From: Arthrobacter sp. ISL-5
GTDB taxonomy: Bacteria; Actinomycetota; Actinomycetes; Actinomycetales; Micrococcaceae
Assembly: GCF_018613835.1 (NCBI RefSeq)
Contig: NZ_JAGGPM010000029.1
Span: forward strand, 186,001-250,000
Reading direction: 5' to 3'
DNA: 64,000 bases
Shown here: in pieces, positions 1-8,838 of the stretch
Position numbering within the stretch: the first letter of the stretch is position 1
Layout of the letters: the number at the start of each line of letters is the position of its first letter
Position numbers and translations under genes: made by a program
Notes under the pieces: model-generated
Told to the model about the DNA's origin: nothing
Seen by the model: only the letters and a program-made list of their open reading frames with translations
Databases searched by the model: none

Positions 1-31
1 GGATTAAGGGATTCAGTCCGCCCTGTGAGTG

Positions 32-535
32 TCAGTGGTGTGTAATCGCGGGGCTTCGCATTCCGCTGTAGGCCGCCACGACCCCTACCAGGAAAATGAG
101 GACGGCGAGGTAGATCAGGCCGAGGTGCCCAAGCGTGGCCAGACCCCATGGGTAGTGCGCGGGGAGGGCCACGGCGAGTCCGACGACCGGGACGATAACG
201 GCTGTGACGAAGGCCCAGCGTTCTCCGCGGCGCACCCCATACCAGGACAGGCCTGCGACGGCCAGCCCGGTCGCAGCGATGAAGCCGCTGACCGCGATGT
301 GCAGATGGCTGATGTAGTGATACAGCTGCGGGCTGAACGCCTCGATCTCCGCCTTCCCCTTGTCCACTTGATCGGGACCGATGCCCAGCTCGAGGAAGGC
401 GTCCGTGAAGTTGAGTACCAAGAAGATTACGGCGTACCCCACGAAGGCCAGCCCGGCCAACGTCATGAGAGCGGCTCCTGTCCGGAGGCGGGACTGTTCC
501 CCTTGGGGAGTTTGGATGGTGGACACGGCCACCAC
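32..535 (-). CDS. small four-helix integral membrane protein
   Basis: The 167-residue product has four hydrophobic segments, near residues 24-44, 77-97, 106-124 and 134-156, with short polar loops and no recognised catalytic motif, so it is called an integral membrane protein of unknown function. The first GTG is at 535; a GTG three codons later (526) is better spaced from the G-rich stretch AAAGGGGG and may be the true start. It is divergent from the ArsR-rhodanese gene at 619, and the palindrome between them should control both. The pairing suggests a role in sulfur, metal or redox stress, but this is inference. Confidence 0.6.
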   Translation of the reverse strand: MVAVSTIQTPQGEQSRLRTGAALMTLAGLAFVGYAVIFLVLNFTDAFLELGIGPDQVDKGKAEIEAFSPQLYHYISHLHIAVSGFIAATGLAVAGLSWYGVRRGERWAFVTAVIVPVVGLAVALPAHYPWGLATLGHLGLIYLAVLIFLVGVVAAYSGMRSPAITHH

Positions 536-540
536 CCCCT

Positions 541-570
541 TTCTTATTTAAGTAGGTACTTGAATAAGAA
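541..570. promoter_or_regulatory. 30-bp inverted repeat, probable ArsR-family operator
   Basis: The 30 bases read TTCTTATT-N14-AATAAGAA, and 26 of 30 positions are self-complementary about the centre at 555/556. It is AT-rich against a GC-rich background and lies between two divergent genes, one of which encodes an ArsR-type regulator. It is most simply that regulator's operator. Confidence 0.6.
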
Positions 571-589
571 TCCCCTGACGGTAGGATTG

Positions 590-605
590 TCAAGAGAACT
601 CTTGA
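590..605. promoter_or_regulatory. second, smaller palindrome before the ArsR-rhodanese gene
   Basis: TCAAGAGAACTCTTGA is self-complementary except for its two central bases. It shares the CAAG/CTTG core of the larger palindrome 20 bases upstream and ends 3 bases before the AGGAGG ribosome-binding site (608-613), so binding here could block transcription of the regulator itself. Confidence 0.45.
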
Positions 606-618
606 ATAGGAGGCGCGA

Positions 619-1311
619 GTGGGCGACCAGCAGGAAAAGGATGCGCTCTTCGACGCCCTCGCAGAAGCTGCCAAGGCGTTGGGGAACGGCAGGAGGGCGC
701 AGCTGATCGATATCCTTGGACAGGGCGAGCGGTCGGTTGACGAGCTGGCCGCAGAGATCCACCAGAGTATGGCCAACACATCCCAGCACCTGCAGCGCTT
801 GCTGCGAGCCGGCCTCGCCTGCTCCCGACGCTCGGGGACGCGGATCTACTACTCCCTTGCCAGCCCGGCAGTGGAGCGGCTATGGCGAGCACTTCGGGAG
901 ACAGCCGAAGCGCACTCGGGGGAGCTGGGCGATCTCGTCCGTGCCTACGTCGGCGATCGCGCCGACCTGAGCATGATCACGCGCGACGAACTGCTGGTGC
1001 GGCTGCGGCAGGGCGATGTCGTTGTGCTGGACGTGCGGCCGCAGCCAGAGTACGAAGCCGGACATATCCCGGGTGCGCTTTCCGTGCCCTTCTCGGACGT
1101 TAAGTCTCGACTGCGCGAGGTTCCCCAGGGGACCGAAATCGTCGCCTACTGCCGCGGACCATACTGCCTATATGCGGACGAGGCCGTGCGGCTGCTCACG
1201 GACGAAGGGCGCCTCGCCACAAGGCTTGAGGAGGGCTTCCCCGAGTGGAAGGCGACAGGGCTCCCGATAGAACAGTCGGCCACGGCCCGGAATTCACCGC
1301 CACGGCCCTGA
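619..1311 (+). CDS. ArsR-family transcriptional regulator fused to a rhodanese domain
   Basis: This 230-residue protein joins an ArsR-type winged helix (about residues 12-95) to a rhodanese domain (about 120-220). The rhodanese half has the DVR motif at 138-140 and an active-site loop CRGPYC with the catalytic Cys at 178, so it should bind a persulfide. A second Cys at 183 could form a disulfide or polysulfide with it. Proteins of this architecture in actinobacteria usually sense thiol or sulfur state; that role is inferred. The GTG start at 619 has AGGAGG five bases upstream. It is divergent from the membrane protein at 32-535 and precedes another membrane protein at 1487. Confidence 0.85.
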   Translation: MGDQQEKDALFDALAEAAKALGNGRRAQLIDILGQGERSVDELAAEIHQSMANTSQHLQRLLRAGLACSRRSGTRIYYSLASPAVERLWRALRETAEAHSGELGDLVRAYVGDRADLSMITRDELLVRLRQGDVVVLDVRPQPEYEAGHIPGALSVPFSDVKSRLREVPQGTEIVAYCRGPYCLYADEAVRLLTDEGRLATRLEEGFPEWKATGLPIEQSATARNSPPRP

Positions 1312-1486
1312 TCGAGTGGTGCAACACCGCCGCCGTGGACACTGCGTTCATCGACCCGGGACAACCCTTGCAGAACGGCTTCATCAGATCCAACGCCCCT
1401 CCGCTCACGGATCGTTCTTCCCTTGTGAGCGCCCGGCCAGAGCAGTAGCATCCCCTCACCGAACAGCTCCGTGGAAGAGGGCAACG

Positions 1487-2575
1487 ATGCTCGATGCGGC
1501 AGACAGCACAGTGACGAACAGACGCCGCGACCTGGTCACCGAGCTCTTGGGTGTCTGGCTGCTGCTGGCCGTATTCCTGGACGGCTGGGCGCACCTGAAT
1601 CTCCCCAGCTTGGAGACGTTCTTCACGCCATGGCACGCGGCCCTCTACTCCGGCATGCTGGCCACGGCGCTGTGGACGGCCGCCGTGATCTGGCGGCATC
1701 GGGTGCCCGGGCGGCCGCTATCGCAGACTGTTCCGCCCGGCTACCGCGGGACCGCGGTGGGCGTGGTCCTCTTCGCCGTCGCCGGCGGCTTGGACCTGCT
1801 GTGGCACGAAATTCTGGGCATCGAAGTCTCGCTGGATGCCCTGGTCAGCCCCACCCACCTCCTGCTCGGCTTCAGCCTCTTCCTCATCCTCGGCACCGCA
1901 GTCCGAAGCGCCCGGGCAGCCGGCCGCGCCGGGAACACTGAGTGGACCGCGGCGGCGCTGTTCGCCGTCGTCCTGATGACCGGGCTGGGAGCCTTCTTCC
2001 TCATCTACTGCTCCGCCTTCGTCCGTCCCGGGCCGACGGCCCTCTTCATCCCGACGCCGGTGGGCACGCCTGGCCGCCTACAGGCGGAGCTGCCGGTGGT
2101 CGTCAGCCTGACCAGTTACCTGCTGACCACAGCGTTGATCATTGCTCCCTTCCTCTTTACGCTCTCCGTTTCCCGGCGCCCTGCCCGCGGGATCGTCACC
2201 ATGCTGGTGGCAGCCGCCGCCTGGCTGCCCGTTGCGATGGTGGGTCTGCGCCCAACCGCCATCGCCGGAGCAGCGGGAGCCACAGTGGCCGCCATTGTGG
2301 CTGACCTGCTGCTGGCCCGGCTGCCAAACGTATGGCTGAACCGGCGGCTGCCCGCGGTCACGGCAGGAATCGCGGCGCTCCTGTGGACGGGCCAGCTGGT
2401 GGCCTTCGCGGTGGCAGACGGGATCCGCTGGCCGGTATCGCTCTGGCTGGGGGCAGTGGTGCTCAGCGCAGCGGCCGCCGCAGGCCTTGCCCTCCTCAGT
2501 TCCTGGAGCCCAGCGCGTTCCGCGCCGGATGCCGCCGGTGCTGATCAGGGCAAGTCCGCCGCGGATAGCGTTTAA
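1487..2575 (+). CDS. polytopic membrane protein of unknown function
   Basis: This 362-residue protein has about nine hydrophobic segments throughout and no recognisable transporter or enzyme motif. The ATG at 1487 is chosen because GAAGAGG lies a few bases upstream and the first membrane segment follows about 20 residues later; upstream in-frame codons are low-complexity and unlike protein. It lies 175 bases after the ArsR-rhodanese gene on the same strand and could be co-expressed with it. I do not recognise the family. Confidence 0.6.
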   Translation: MLDAADSTVTNRRRDLVTELLGVWLLLAVFLDGWAHLNLPSLETFFTPWHAALYSGMLATALWTAAVIWRHRVPGRPLSQTVPPGYRGTAVGVVLFAVAGGLDLLWHEILGIEVSLDALVSPTHLLLGFSLFLILGTAVRSARAAGRAGNTEWTAAALFAVVLMTGLGAFFLIYCSAFVRPGPTALFIPTPVGTPGRLQAELPVVVSLTSYLLTTALIIAPFLFTLSVSRRPARGIVTMLVAAAAWLPVAMVGLRPTAIAGAAGATVAAIVADLLLARLPNVWLNRRLPAVTAGIAALLWTGQLVAFAVADGIRWPVSLWLGAVVLSAAAAAGLALLSSWSPARSAPDAAGADQGKSAADSV

Positions 2576-2638
2576 GGACGCTCGCCATGACGTGGGCATG
2601 CCGTAGCTCTCATGTCAGGGCCGCGTACCAATGGACCC

Positions 2639-3145
2639 CTAGACGTCAGGGATGCTGGTAGTGAGGGTAGTCCGTGGCCCCTGCCAGGGAGTCCACAGGC
2701 CCTGTAGTCCCTCCTGGAAATACACTTTCTGGTAGACCTCTTCCGCGCCCAGTTCCGTATTGACGATCGGCTGGTATCTGTTGAACGACACCGTCCGCCC
2801 TGGCCCAACCCAGACGAGCGGCGGAGACACCCGCCCGATGTTTTGGTCGTTCGCCCCGTCGTCTTCATGGAAAGTCTGCAGAAGGTTAACCGCGCGTCCA
2901 TACTTGCAGTAAACCGAGACTGGATAGTTTATTTGCCTAACCAGACGGAAGTTGACGAAACGCAAAACACTGACAGGCCTCCCGGCCGTGACCGTGCAAG
3001 CATTTTGTGTGTATTGGGTTGGAGCGGCCTGAGCCGGACCGGCCAGGGCCACCGGCAGAACGGCTGCACCGACCGAAAGAGCCGAAATGAGAGCGACCCT
3101 GCCCCGCGTACTGCGAACTTTCTTGGCTTTTGATGTGACAAACAT
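2639..3145 (-). CDS. small secreted protein with Sec signal peptide
   Basis: The 168-residue product starts with a Lys/Arg-rich segment, then a hydrophobic core and a likely signal-peptidase site after AQA at about residue 38. The mature part has two Cys residues and many Tyr, Val and Gly residues, which suggests a small exported beta-rich domain. The ATG at 3145 is selected because GAGGAG lies seven bases upstream; a more upstream ATG lacks this. It converges on the membrane protein ending at 2575. No family is recognised. Confidence 0.6.
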   Translation of the reverse strand: MFVTSKAKKVRSTRGRVALISALSVGAAVLPVALAGPAQAAPTQYTQNACTVTAGRPVSVLRFVNFRLVRQINYPVSVYCKYGRAVNLLQTFHEDDGANDQNIGRVSPPLVWVGPGRTVSFNRYQPIVNTELGAEEVYQKVYFQEGLQGLWTPWQGPRTTLTTSIPDV

Positions 3146-3322
3146 CGGTTTACTCCTCATAGATGGTGTTTTCCAGCTCCTGCAAGCTGGTGATTCCATC
3201 CTGCGCGTGGTCGAAGCGGTGTCGCTTCCGTGCTAGCACTGCCTGCGCGAATACAGACGCATTGTTTTCCCCCGCGCCACGCCATACCGTGAAGAGACGG
3301 TAGCCGAAGTGCAGGTGCGGGC

Positions 3323-4933
3323 ATGCGAAAGATTCCCCGGTCGTCGCGCTTCTTTCTGTCGTGCTTCCTGACTGTTGGCATTTTCTGCGGCGTCAGCACG
3401 CCGGCCGCGGTCGCCGCAGGAAGCCCGACCGCCGGATCGCCGCCAACCGGACCCACCATCCCGGACCAGGCCTATGAATCCGTGGACGCGTTCCTGCAGG
3501 AACAGCTTGACGCCATGGGGCTTCCGGGAGCCGCCGTCGTCGTCGTCAAGGACGGCGTCCAGGTGCACTCCGCCGCGTTCGGCCGGGCCGACGACTCGGG
3601 GAGGCCGATGACGGCCCAGACACCGGTGCTGCTGGCCTCAACCACCAAGCCCCTCACAGCCATGGCCGTGATGCAGCAGGTTGAGGCCGGCCGGCTGCGG
3701 CTGGATGAACCGGTGCGCACCTACTTGCCCTGGTTTACCTTGCAGGACAGCCGCTCCGCGGAGATCACCGTGCGCCATTTGCTCCACCAGACCAGCGGCA
3801 TGGCCTCCAAGGACACGGCATTCGAAGCCTCCGACGCCCAAGGACCGGAGGCCATCGAAGAAGGCGTGCGCGCCCTGTCAGGTTCCCCGCTGGCCGGGGT
3901 GCCGGGTGACGCATTCCGGTACGCCAGCGCCAACTTCAACATCCTCGGTCTCCTGGTGCAGACGGTCGCCGGCCAGCCGTTCGCGGACTACATGGAGCAG
4001 CACGTTTTCGAGCCCCTGGGGATGGTCCACAGCCACCCGACGCGGGCCGCTGCCCACTCGGACAATGCGGCCGCCGGCCACTCCCTGTGGTTTGGCTCGT
4101 TCTGGCGGCAGACCGAAGTGCCCGCCCCCACCACGGGAATGCCCTCTTCCACGATGTACTCCTCGGCCGAGGACATCGGCCACGAGCTGACCGCAATGCT
4201 GGACGGGGGACGGTACCGTGACCGCCCCCTCATCCGGCCGGAAAGCGTGCAAACCCTCCTCAAGCCACACGTGCGGATTGACGAGTCCAAGGAGTACGCC
4301 ATGGGCTGGTTCACGCGTCCGCTCGTGGAGTCCGTTGACCCCGCAGACCTGCCCGCCGAGACAACCAAGGCCTTGCCCCTGCTCCTGGAGCATCAAGGCG
4401 AATGGGGCAACAGCCACACCTACAAGGCCATGGTTCCGGCCTCCCGGCTCGGCGTCGCCCTGGTCATCAACGCGAATGACACGTCGGCCCCGTCACGGCT
4501 CAAGGCCATTGACACCAACGTCCTGCGGATTCTGCACGGGCAACCGCCAGTGCCGGCGGTAGTGCAGGAGGACTGGCTCCAGCGCTACAGCTGGGCGGTC
4601 TCGCTGATATTGCTCCTCGCGGAGCTGCTGAGCCTGGCGTTTGCCCTCGCCGTTCTGCTCCGGAGGCCTGTCCCGGCCAGCAAGAGGTGGGTGCCGTGGG
4701 CCGGGGGCGCTGCAGCGCTCGCCCTCGACGGGTTCGCGCTGTGGCTATGCCTGGTCTACGCCCCCGCCCGGTTCGACACCCACCTCGCCGTCATTGTCCG
4801 CCAGTTTCCCGACGTCGGAGTCTCGCTCGTGCCGGTGCTGGCGCTTGCCCTCCTCTGGCCGGTCCCCCGAACGGTTTGGCTGATTTTCCGGATGCGCGCC
4901 CCTACCCGGGGATCGCGCCGATCTGCTGCATGA
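3323..4933 (+). CDS. beta-lactamase-family serine hydrolase with C-terminal membrane segments
   Basis: An N-terminal signal peptide (about 1-32) is followed by a class C beta-lactamase/D-Ala-D-Ala peptidase fold. The nucleophile motif STTK is at 106-109 and the third motif HQG at 357-359. The second motif reads YAS (200-202) where the family usually has YxN. After residue 420 there are three hydrophobic helices, so the catalytic domain is probably anchored and faces outside. The 536-residue length fits this serine hydrolase plus membrane-tail group; the substrate is unknown (cell-wall peptide, D-amino-acid peptide or ester). Its 3' end overlaps the convergent SnoaL-like gene by 32 bases. Confidence 0.82.
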   Translation: MRKIPRSSRFFLSCFLTVGIFCGVSTPAAVAAGSPTAGSPPTGPTIPDQAYESVDAFLQEQLDAMGLPGAAVVVVKDGVQVHSAAFGRADDSGRPMTAQTPVLLASTTKPLTAMAVMQQVEAGRLRLDEPVRTYLPWFTLQDSRSAEITVRHLLHQTSGMASKDTAFEASDAQGPEAIEEGVRALSGSPLAGVPGDAFRYASANFNILGLLVQTVAGQPFADYMEQHVFEPLGMVHSHPTRAAAHSDNAAAGHSLWFGSFWRQTEVPAPTTGMPSSTMYSSAEDIGHELTAMLDGGRYRDRPLIRPESVQTLLKPHVRIDESKEYAMGWFTRPLVESVDPADLPAETTKALPLLLEHQGEWGNSHTYKAMVPASRLGVALVINANDTSAPSRLKAIDTNVLRILHGQPPVPAVVQEDWLQRYSWAVSLILLLAELLSLAFALAVLLRRPVPASKRWVPWAGGAAALALDGFALWLCLVYAPARFDTHLAVIVRQFPDVGVSLVPVLALALLWPVPRTVWLIFRMRAPTRGSRRSAA

Positions 4934-5318
4934 GCCTCATGTTGTCGGTGGTTCCCCAGTGCTCGGCGACCTTGCCGTCCACAATGCGAATGATGTCAGT
5001 GCCGCCGAACTCGACAGTCTTGCCCGTTGCAGGAACGCCGGCCATCTCCCCGCCATGGGTGCCAGTGAGGATGACGTGGCACGCTTCCATGTCCCCGTCC
5101 GCCAGGTACGGCTCGATCGTCTTGGCCCTGATATCCGGGAACGCCGACCGAATCGCATTCACGAAGAACCGGACGCCCTCCTTGCCGGGCGGTTGTCCAG
5201 GAAGACCTTCTTCGTGATCGACAAAGTCATTCGTCGACAATTCATCAATGAGGGCAAGATTCCCGCCCTCGATTACCTCAGTGTAAAAACGCTTGATCAG
5301 TCCCGTCCCGTCAGACAT
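4902..5318 (-). CDS. SnoaL-like / ester cyclase family protein
   Basis: The 138-residue protein has the SnoaL-like polyketide cyclase (NTF2-fold) pattern: FYxEVIEGGNLALIDEL near the start, then a short VDHEE motif, a PGxEG-type loop, and the VxFGGTDIIRIVDGKV and EHWGTTD segments near the C-terminus. Many such proteins are small hydrolases or isomerases of unknown substrate, so no reaction is assigned. The ATG at 5318 follows GAGGAG at good spacing; longer upstream reading in the same frame lacks family similarity. It converges on, and overlaps by 32 bases, the serine hydrolase gene. Confidence 0.75.
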   Translation of the reverse strand: MSDGTGLIKRFYTEVIEGGNLALIDELSTNDFVDHEEGLPGQPPGKEGVRFFVNAIRSAFPDIRAKTIEPYLADGDMEACHVILTGTHGGEMAGVPATGKTVEFGGTDIIRIVDGKVAEHWGTTDNMRLMQQIGAIPG

Positions 5319-5398
5319 TTCCAACTCCTCTAGTGCATGAGACCGTTCAAAATTCCCCCGGTGAATTGCCATGCCCGCACGCAGTGCAGCACGGCCGG

Positions 5399-6295
5399 TT
5401 ACATCCCCATCCCGCCCGTGGCCGCCGGCGTGAGGGCGATACCAAGGGCAATGACGGCGAGCGCCACCGCAACGGAGCGGTTGGCCAGCCGCTTCCACGG
5501 GAGCAGCTTCTCCACCGCAATGAACGCGCCCACGAGCGCCATCCACCCGACGCTCATCACGCCCAGCGCAAACAGCGCCACCATCAGCGCCCAGCAGCAC
5601 GCGACGCACCACGCACCGTGCTGCACTCCAAGGCTCAGCGCTCCGCCATAGCCCGGCCGCATGCGGTGCAGGATGAAGTCCAAGGGCGTCCGGCACTTCA
5701 TCAGACTGACGTTCTTGGCCGGGGTCAGCTGGTATAATGCCGCCGCCAGGATCACTCCGGCCGCGGCGTAGCGTCCGACGGGATCTGCGGTGAGCCCGCC
5801 CGGCACCAGCGATGCCACGGCCTCATAGAGCCCGTACGCCACGAGCCCGAACGCTGTCCATGCCAGGAGGTACCCCGCCACGAACAGCGCGGTGGAACCA
5901 CGCGGGGCATACCGCCCCGTTTCCCGACGGCGGCGGCTGATCTTCGCGTACGCCGTCACCATGGGCGCCACCGACGGAAACATCATGGCGGCCAGCATCA
6001 CCACCCAGGTGGTGACGAAGAAGTCCAGCGGCCCCGGATCCGTCCAGCCTCCCATGTCCATCCCGTTCATCCGGTCAGCGGTGAACACCCAGCCCACCGC
6101 CGCGAGGAGGAGCAGAACGGCAACCAGCCCGGCTTGGCGCACGTCGATCCCGTGCAGGCCAATCCTGCGGAGATCGAAGCCGCGCAGACCTGTCCCGGGA
6201 CGGGCAACGCCGGCGTTGGCCTGCGCGCCCGCTCCCGGGATCAGAGTGCTGCGCTGCTTGTGCTGCCGGGGCTCATGCGCGGCCCTTGGACGCAC
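5399..6295 (-). CDS. DUF2182 family integral membrane protein
   Basis: The conserved core begins with an Asp/Met-rich loop (MNGMDMGG) followed by helices containing the MMFPSVAPM motif, then several more helices and the HGAWCVACCW segment, all typical of DUF2182 predicted metal-binding membrane proteins. The start is uncertain: GTG at 6295 overlaps the end of the DUF1326 gene, while GTGs at 6310 and 6142 are alternatives; none has a strong ribosome-binding site, so translation may be coupled. Its neighbour on the same strand is DUF1326, and these two families are frequently paired. Cys, His and Met clusters suggest copper or other metal chemistry; this is inference. Confidence 0.8.
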   Translation of the reverse strand: MRPRAAHEPRQHKQRSTLIPGAGAQANAGVARPGTGLRGFDLRRIGLHGIDVRQAGLVAVLLLLAAVGWVFTADRMNGMDMGGWTDPGPLDFFVTTWVVMLAAMMFPSVAPMVTAYAKISRRRRETGRYAPRGSTALFVAGYLLAWTAFGLVAYGLYEAVASLVPGGLTADPVGRYAAAGVILAAALYQLTPAKNVSLMKCRTPLDFILHRMRPGYGGALSLGVQHGAWCVACCWALMVALFALGVMSVGWMALVGAFIAVEKLLPWKRLANRSVAVALAVIALGIALTPAATGGMGM

Positions 6296-6890
6296 CTTCA
6301 GCCATCTCACTCGCGAAGGTGAAGTCCGCCGTCTCGCCGTAGACCGCCGCATAGTCGAGGCCGAAGAGGTCGGAGCTGCCTTTGCCCTTACCGATCTGGT
6401 ACTCGGGGGCGAAGCCGAACATCGCGTTCTTGACGGTGGTGACTCCCCCGCCCGGTCCCGGGAGCGACTCGATCGCCAGGTTGGTGTGCCCTGCCACCGA
6501 GGCCGACGGGGTGTCGCCGTCGGAGAAGGTGACGTTTCCGCGTTCGACGCCGAGCCAGTCGCCGTAGAAGGCGGCGAAATCGGCGAACGGCCCGCCCTCG
6601 TCGCCATGGAGTATGCGCTCCACGGCACTGGCCTGACCGTCCGAGGCGCCGTCGCCGACGACGATGCCAACCTTCCAGTTGCCCGAGGTCAGGTTCGACG
6701 GGAGCTGGATGCAGAAGACGAAGTCGACGCCCGAAAGATCAGTGTCATCCAGCTGGCCGCTGGCGATGTGGAAAACCACAGAGCCGCGGCATTCCCCGTT
6801 CGGCCCCGTGGGCGGACCGTCCACCGCGCACGGACAGATCATCTGGCAGTTGCAATTCGCAATATACTTTCCGGACATTTCCCAAGACAT
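6273..6890 (-). CDS. DUF1326 domain-containing protein
   Basis: This 205-residue protein starts with the family's Cys-rich signature: CNCQMICPC near residues 13-21, then a GECRG Cys shortly after. These Cys residues could bind a metal or form disulfides. No signal peptide or membrane helix is visible. The ATG at 6890 follows GAGGAGGG closely. It is directly followed by, and overlaps, the DUF2182 membrane gene, so the two are likely one transcript and may form a complex. Family function is not established; a metal-related role is my inference from the Cys pattern and partner. Confidence 0.85.
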   Translation of the reverse strand: MSWEMSGKYIANCNCQMICPCAVDGPPTGPNGECRGSVVFHIASGQLDDTDLSGVDFVFCIQLPSNLTSGNWKVGIVVGDGASDGQASAVERILHGDEGGPFADFAAFYGDWLGVERGNVTFSDGDTPSASVAGHTNLAIESLPGPGGGVTTVKNAMFGFAPEYQIGKGKGSSDLFGLDYAAVYGETADFTFASEMAEGASKGRA

Positions 6891-7145
6891 GAGAACCCTC
6901 CTCGCTGGCGCCGTCGCCAGGCAAAAGCGGCCCGGATTCAGCGCCGAAAATACTTAAGAACGGGGCAGAGCGCCCTGTTAAGGCAGACGGTATTCCTGCG
7001 TAATCTGCCTGTCAATATGCCGTGATTACGCGTGAAACAGCTCAATTTCGCGGCCGCCAAAACAGTGAAAAACACGGGCGCTGCACGGGCCAACGAGAGC
7101 ATCTGCAGCCCCGATTGCATTCAGGGCACTATCAAGAATGCGTGG

Positions 7146-7502
7146 TCATTCTCCGGTAGCTGAGCGCACAACGCACCATTCGTTGCCTTCCGGATCCTGG
7201 AGCACTTGGAACGTGCCCACAGTGTCCATGTGGATCGTGCCGATCCTGACAGCTCCGATGGCTTCAGCTGCGGCAGAGGCTGCCGGCACATCGTCGACGT
7301 GCACATCAATATGAAGACGGTTCTTCCCTTGCTTGTTCTCGGGCACGCGTTGGAAGGCCAGGCGCGTCCATCCCGGCGGATCGATGAAGGACCACTCATC
7401 GTTTCGGTGCACCGGTTCGCCACCGAGGACCGAGGACCAGAACTCTGCAAGTGCGGCCGGGTTTTGGCAATCCACTACAACCTCATCAACGCGTCCAATC
7501 AT
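7146..7502 (-). CDS. VOC (glyoxalase/bleomycin-resistance) superfamily protein
   Basis: The 118-residue protein has the single-domain VOC pattern: VVVDCQNPAALAEFWSSVLG at the N-terminus, a central RLHIDVHVDD strand, and the closing DPEGNEWCVV motif. The HID His and the final Glu are probable metal ligands. Members include dioxygenases, glyoxalases, isomerases and resistance proteins, so the reaction cannot be given. It stands alone on the minus strand, and the 255 bases between it and the DUF1326 start hold no other convincing gene. Confidence 0.8.
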   Translation of the reverse strand: MIGRVDEVVVDCQNPAALAEFWSSVLGGEPVHRNDEWSFIDPPGWTRLAFQRVPENKQGKNRLHIDVHVDDVPAASAAAEAIGAVRIGTIHMDTVGTFQVLQDPEGNEWCVVRSATGE

Positions 7503-7711
7503 TTCCCGAGCCTACCGCTGTCCCTGGGAAGTCCGGTGCCCGCGCGACGGCGGGCCGATAGATCCAGCGCCCCCTTTCGCACCGGACCGTCAGCACACTT
7601 GTTAACCTCGCATCCAACTCGCCGCACACCACACGCCATCTGGCCTCCGTAGCGTGGACGGGTCAGCCGGCCCAGCGCCGGCACCGGTCTCATCCAGGAG
7701 GAACCATTCCC

Positions 7712-8779
7712 ATGCGCACAGTCCTGACCGCCGCGGCCGCCGCCGCGCTCATCGCCTCCCTGGCGAGCCCCGCCGTCGCCGCCCCTACTGCTGAAGCCGG
7801 CACGCCGTCGGCGAACGCTGCCGGAACCGCGACTTCAGACATCAAGACCAACGAGAGCAACGGCTCCTTTGACCTGCAGTCCCACCGCGGGGGCCGCGGC
7901 GAGTGGACCGAGGAATCCCTGGCCGCGTTCGCCAACTCGCTGAAGCTCGGCGTGACCACCCTCGAACTGGACACCCACCTGACCGACGACGGCAAGGTGA
8001 TCGTGTGGCACGACGACACCATCCAGGCCAACAAGTGCGCCGACACCGCCCCGGCCACCCCGGGCGACGCCGAATTCCCGTACGTCGGGGACCGCGTCGC
8101 CGAGCTGTCCCTGGCCCAGATCAAGACGCTGAACTGCGGCTTCACCCAGCTCCCCGGCTACCCGGAACAGCAGGTCATCGAGGGCAACAAGATCGCCGAG
8201 CTCAAGGACGTCTACCAGCTGGCCCGCGACTACGACGCCGAAAAGGTCCGCTTCAACGTCGAGACCAAGGTGGAGGACGGCAAGTCCGGCGGCGAAGGCA
8301 TGGAGGCCCTGACCAAGGCCGTGGTCATCGAGATCTACAAGGCCGGCATGTCAGAGCGCACCACCGTGCAGTCCTTCGACTGGTCCTCGCTGAACCTGAC
8401 CAAGAAGATCGCCCCGCAGCTGCCCCTCGTGGCCCTCTCCAGCGGCGACGCCTGGCTCGAGGTCGGCAAGCCCGGCGCCAGCCCCAACCTCGGCGGCATC
8501 GACATCGACACCTACGGCGGATCCCTCGCCAAGGCCGCCAAGGCCCAGGGCTACGACGTCATCTCCCCCACGTTCCGCTCCGTCACGCCCCAGATGATCG
8601 CCGAAGCCCACGGACTCGGCCTGCCCGTCATCCCCTGGACCGTCAACACCACCGCAGACATGGCGAACCTGATGGACCTCGGCGTGGACGGCATCATCAC
8701 CGACTACCCCACCCGGCTGCGCACCCTCATGGAAGAGCGCGGCCTGAAGCTGCCGAAGCAGTACGCGCTGCAGGGCTAG
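7712..8779 (+). CDS. secreted glycerophosphodiester phosphodiesterase
   Basis: A signal peptide ending at AVAA (about residue 24) leads into a GDPD TIM barrel. Catalytic residues are visible: HRG at 58-60, the EES glutamates near 68, ELD at 85-87 and HD at 100-101. The enzyme should hydrolyse glycerophosphodiesters to glycerol 3-phosphate plus an alcohol outside the cell. The ATG at 7712 has AGGAGG 9 bases upstream. A decayed copy of its last 68 bases lies at 39363-39429. A GC hairpin follows the stop. Confidence 0.88.
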   Translation: MRTVLTAAAAAALIASLASPAVAAPTAEAGTPSANAAGTATSDIKTNESNGSFDLQSHRGGRGEWTEESLAAFANSLKLGVTTLELDTHLTDDGKVIVWHDDTIQANKCADTAPATPGDAEFPYVGDRVAELSLAQIKTLNCGFTQLPGYPEQQVIEGNKIAELKDVYQLARDYDAEKVRFNVETKVEDGKSGGEGMEALTKAVVIEIYKAGMSERTTVQSFDWSSLNLTKKIAPQLPLVALSSGDAWLEVGKPGASPNLGGIDIDTYGGSLAKAAKAQGYDVISPTFRSVTPQMIAEAHGLGLPVIPWTVNTTADMANLMDLGVDGIITDYPTRLRTLMEERGLKLPKQYALQG

Positions 8780-8804
8780 AGTTTTCCAGCCAAGACGCAC
8801 GACG

Positions 8805-8833
8805 GCGGGCCGTTCCTTTTTGGGGCGGCCCGC
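8805..8833 (+). terminator. GC hairpin between convergent genes, possible terminator
   Basis: GCGGGCCG (8805-8812) pairs with CGGCCCGC (8826-8833), extended by G-T pairs around a T-rich loop. There is no T-run after the stem, so it is a weak terminator candidate, but it sits exactly between the glycerophosphodiesterase and the convergent cupin gene. Confidence 0.4.
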
Positions 8834-8838
8834 ACCGG

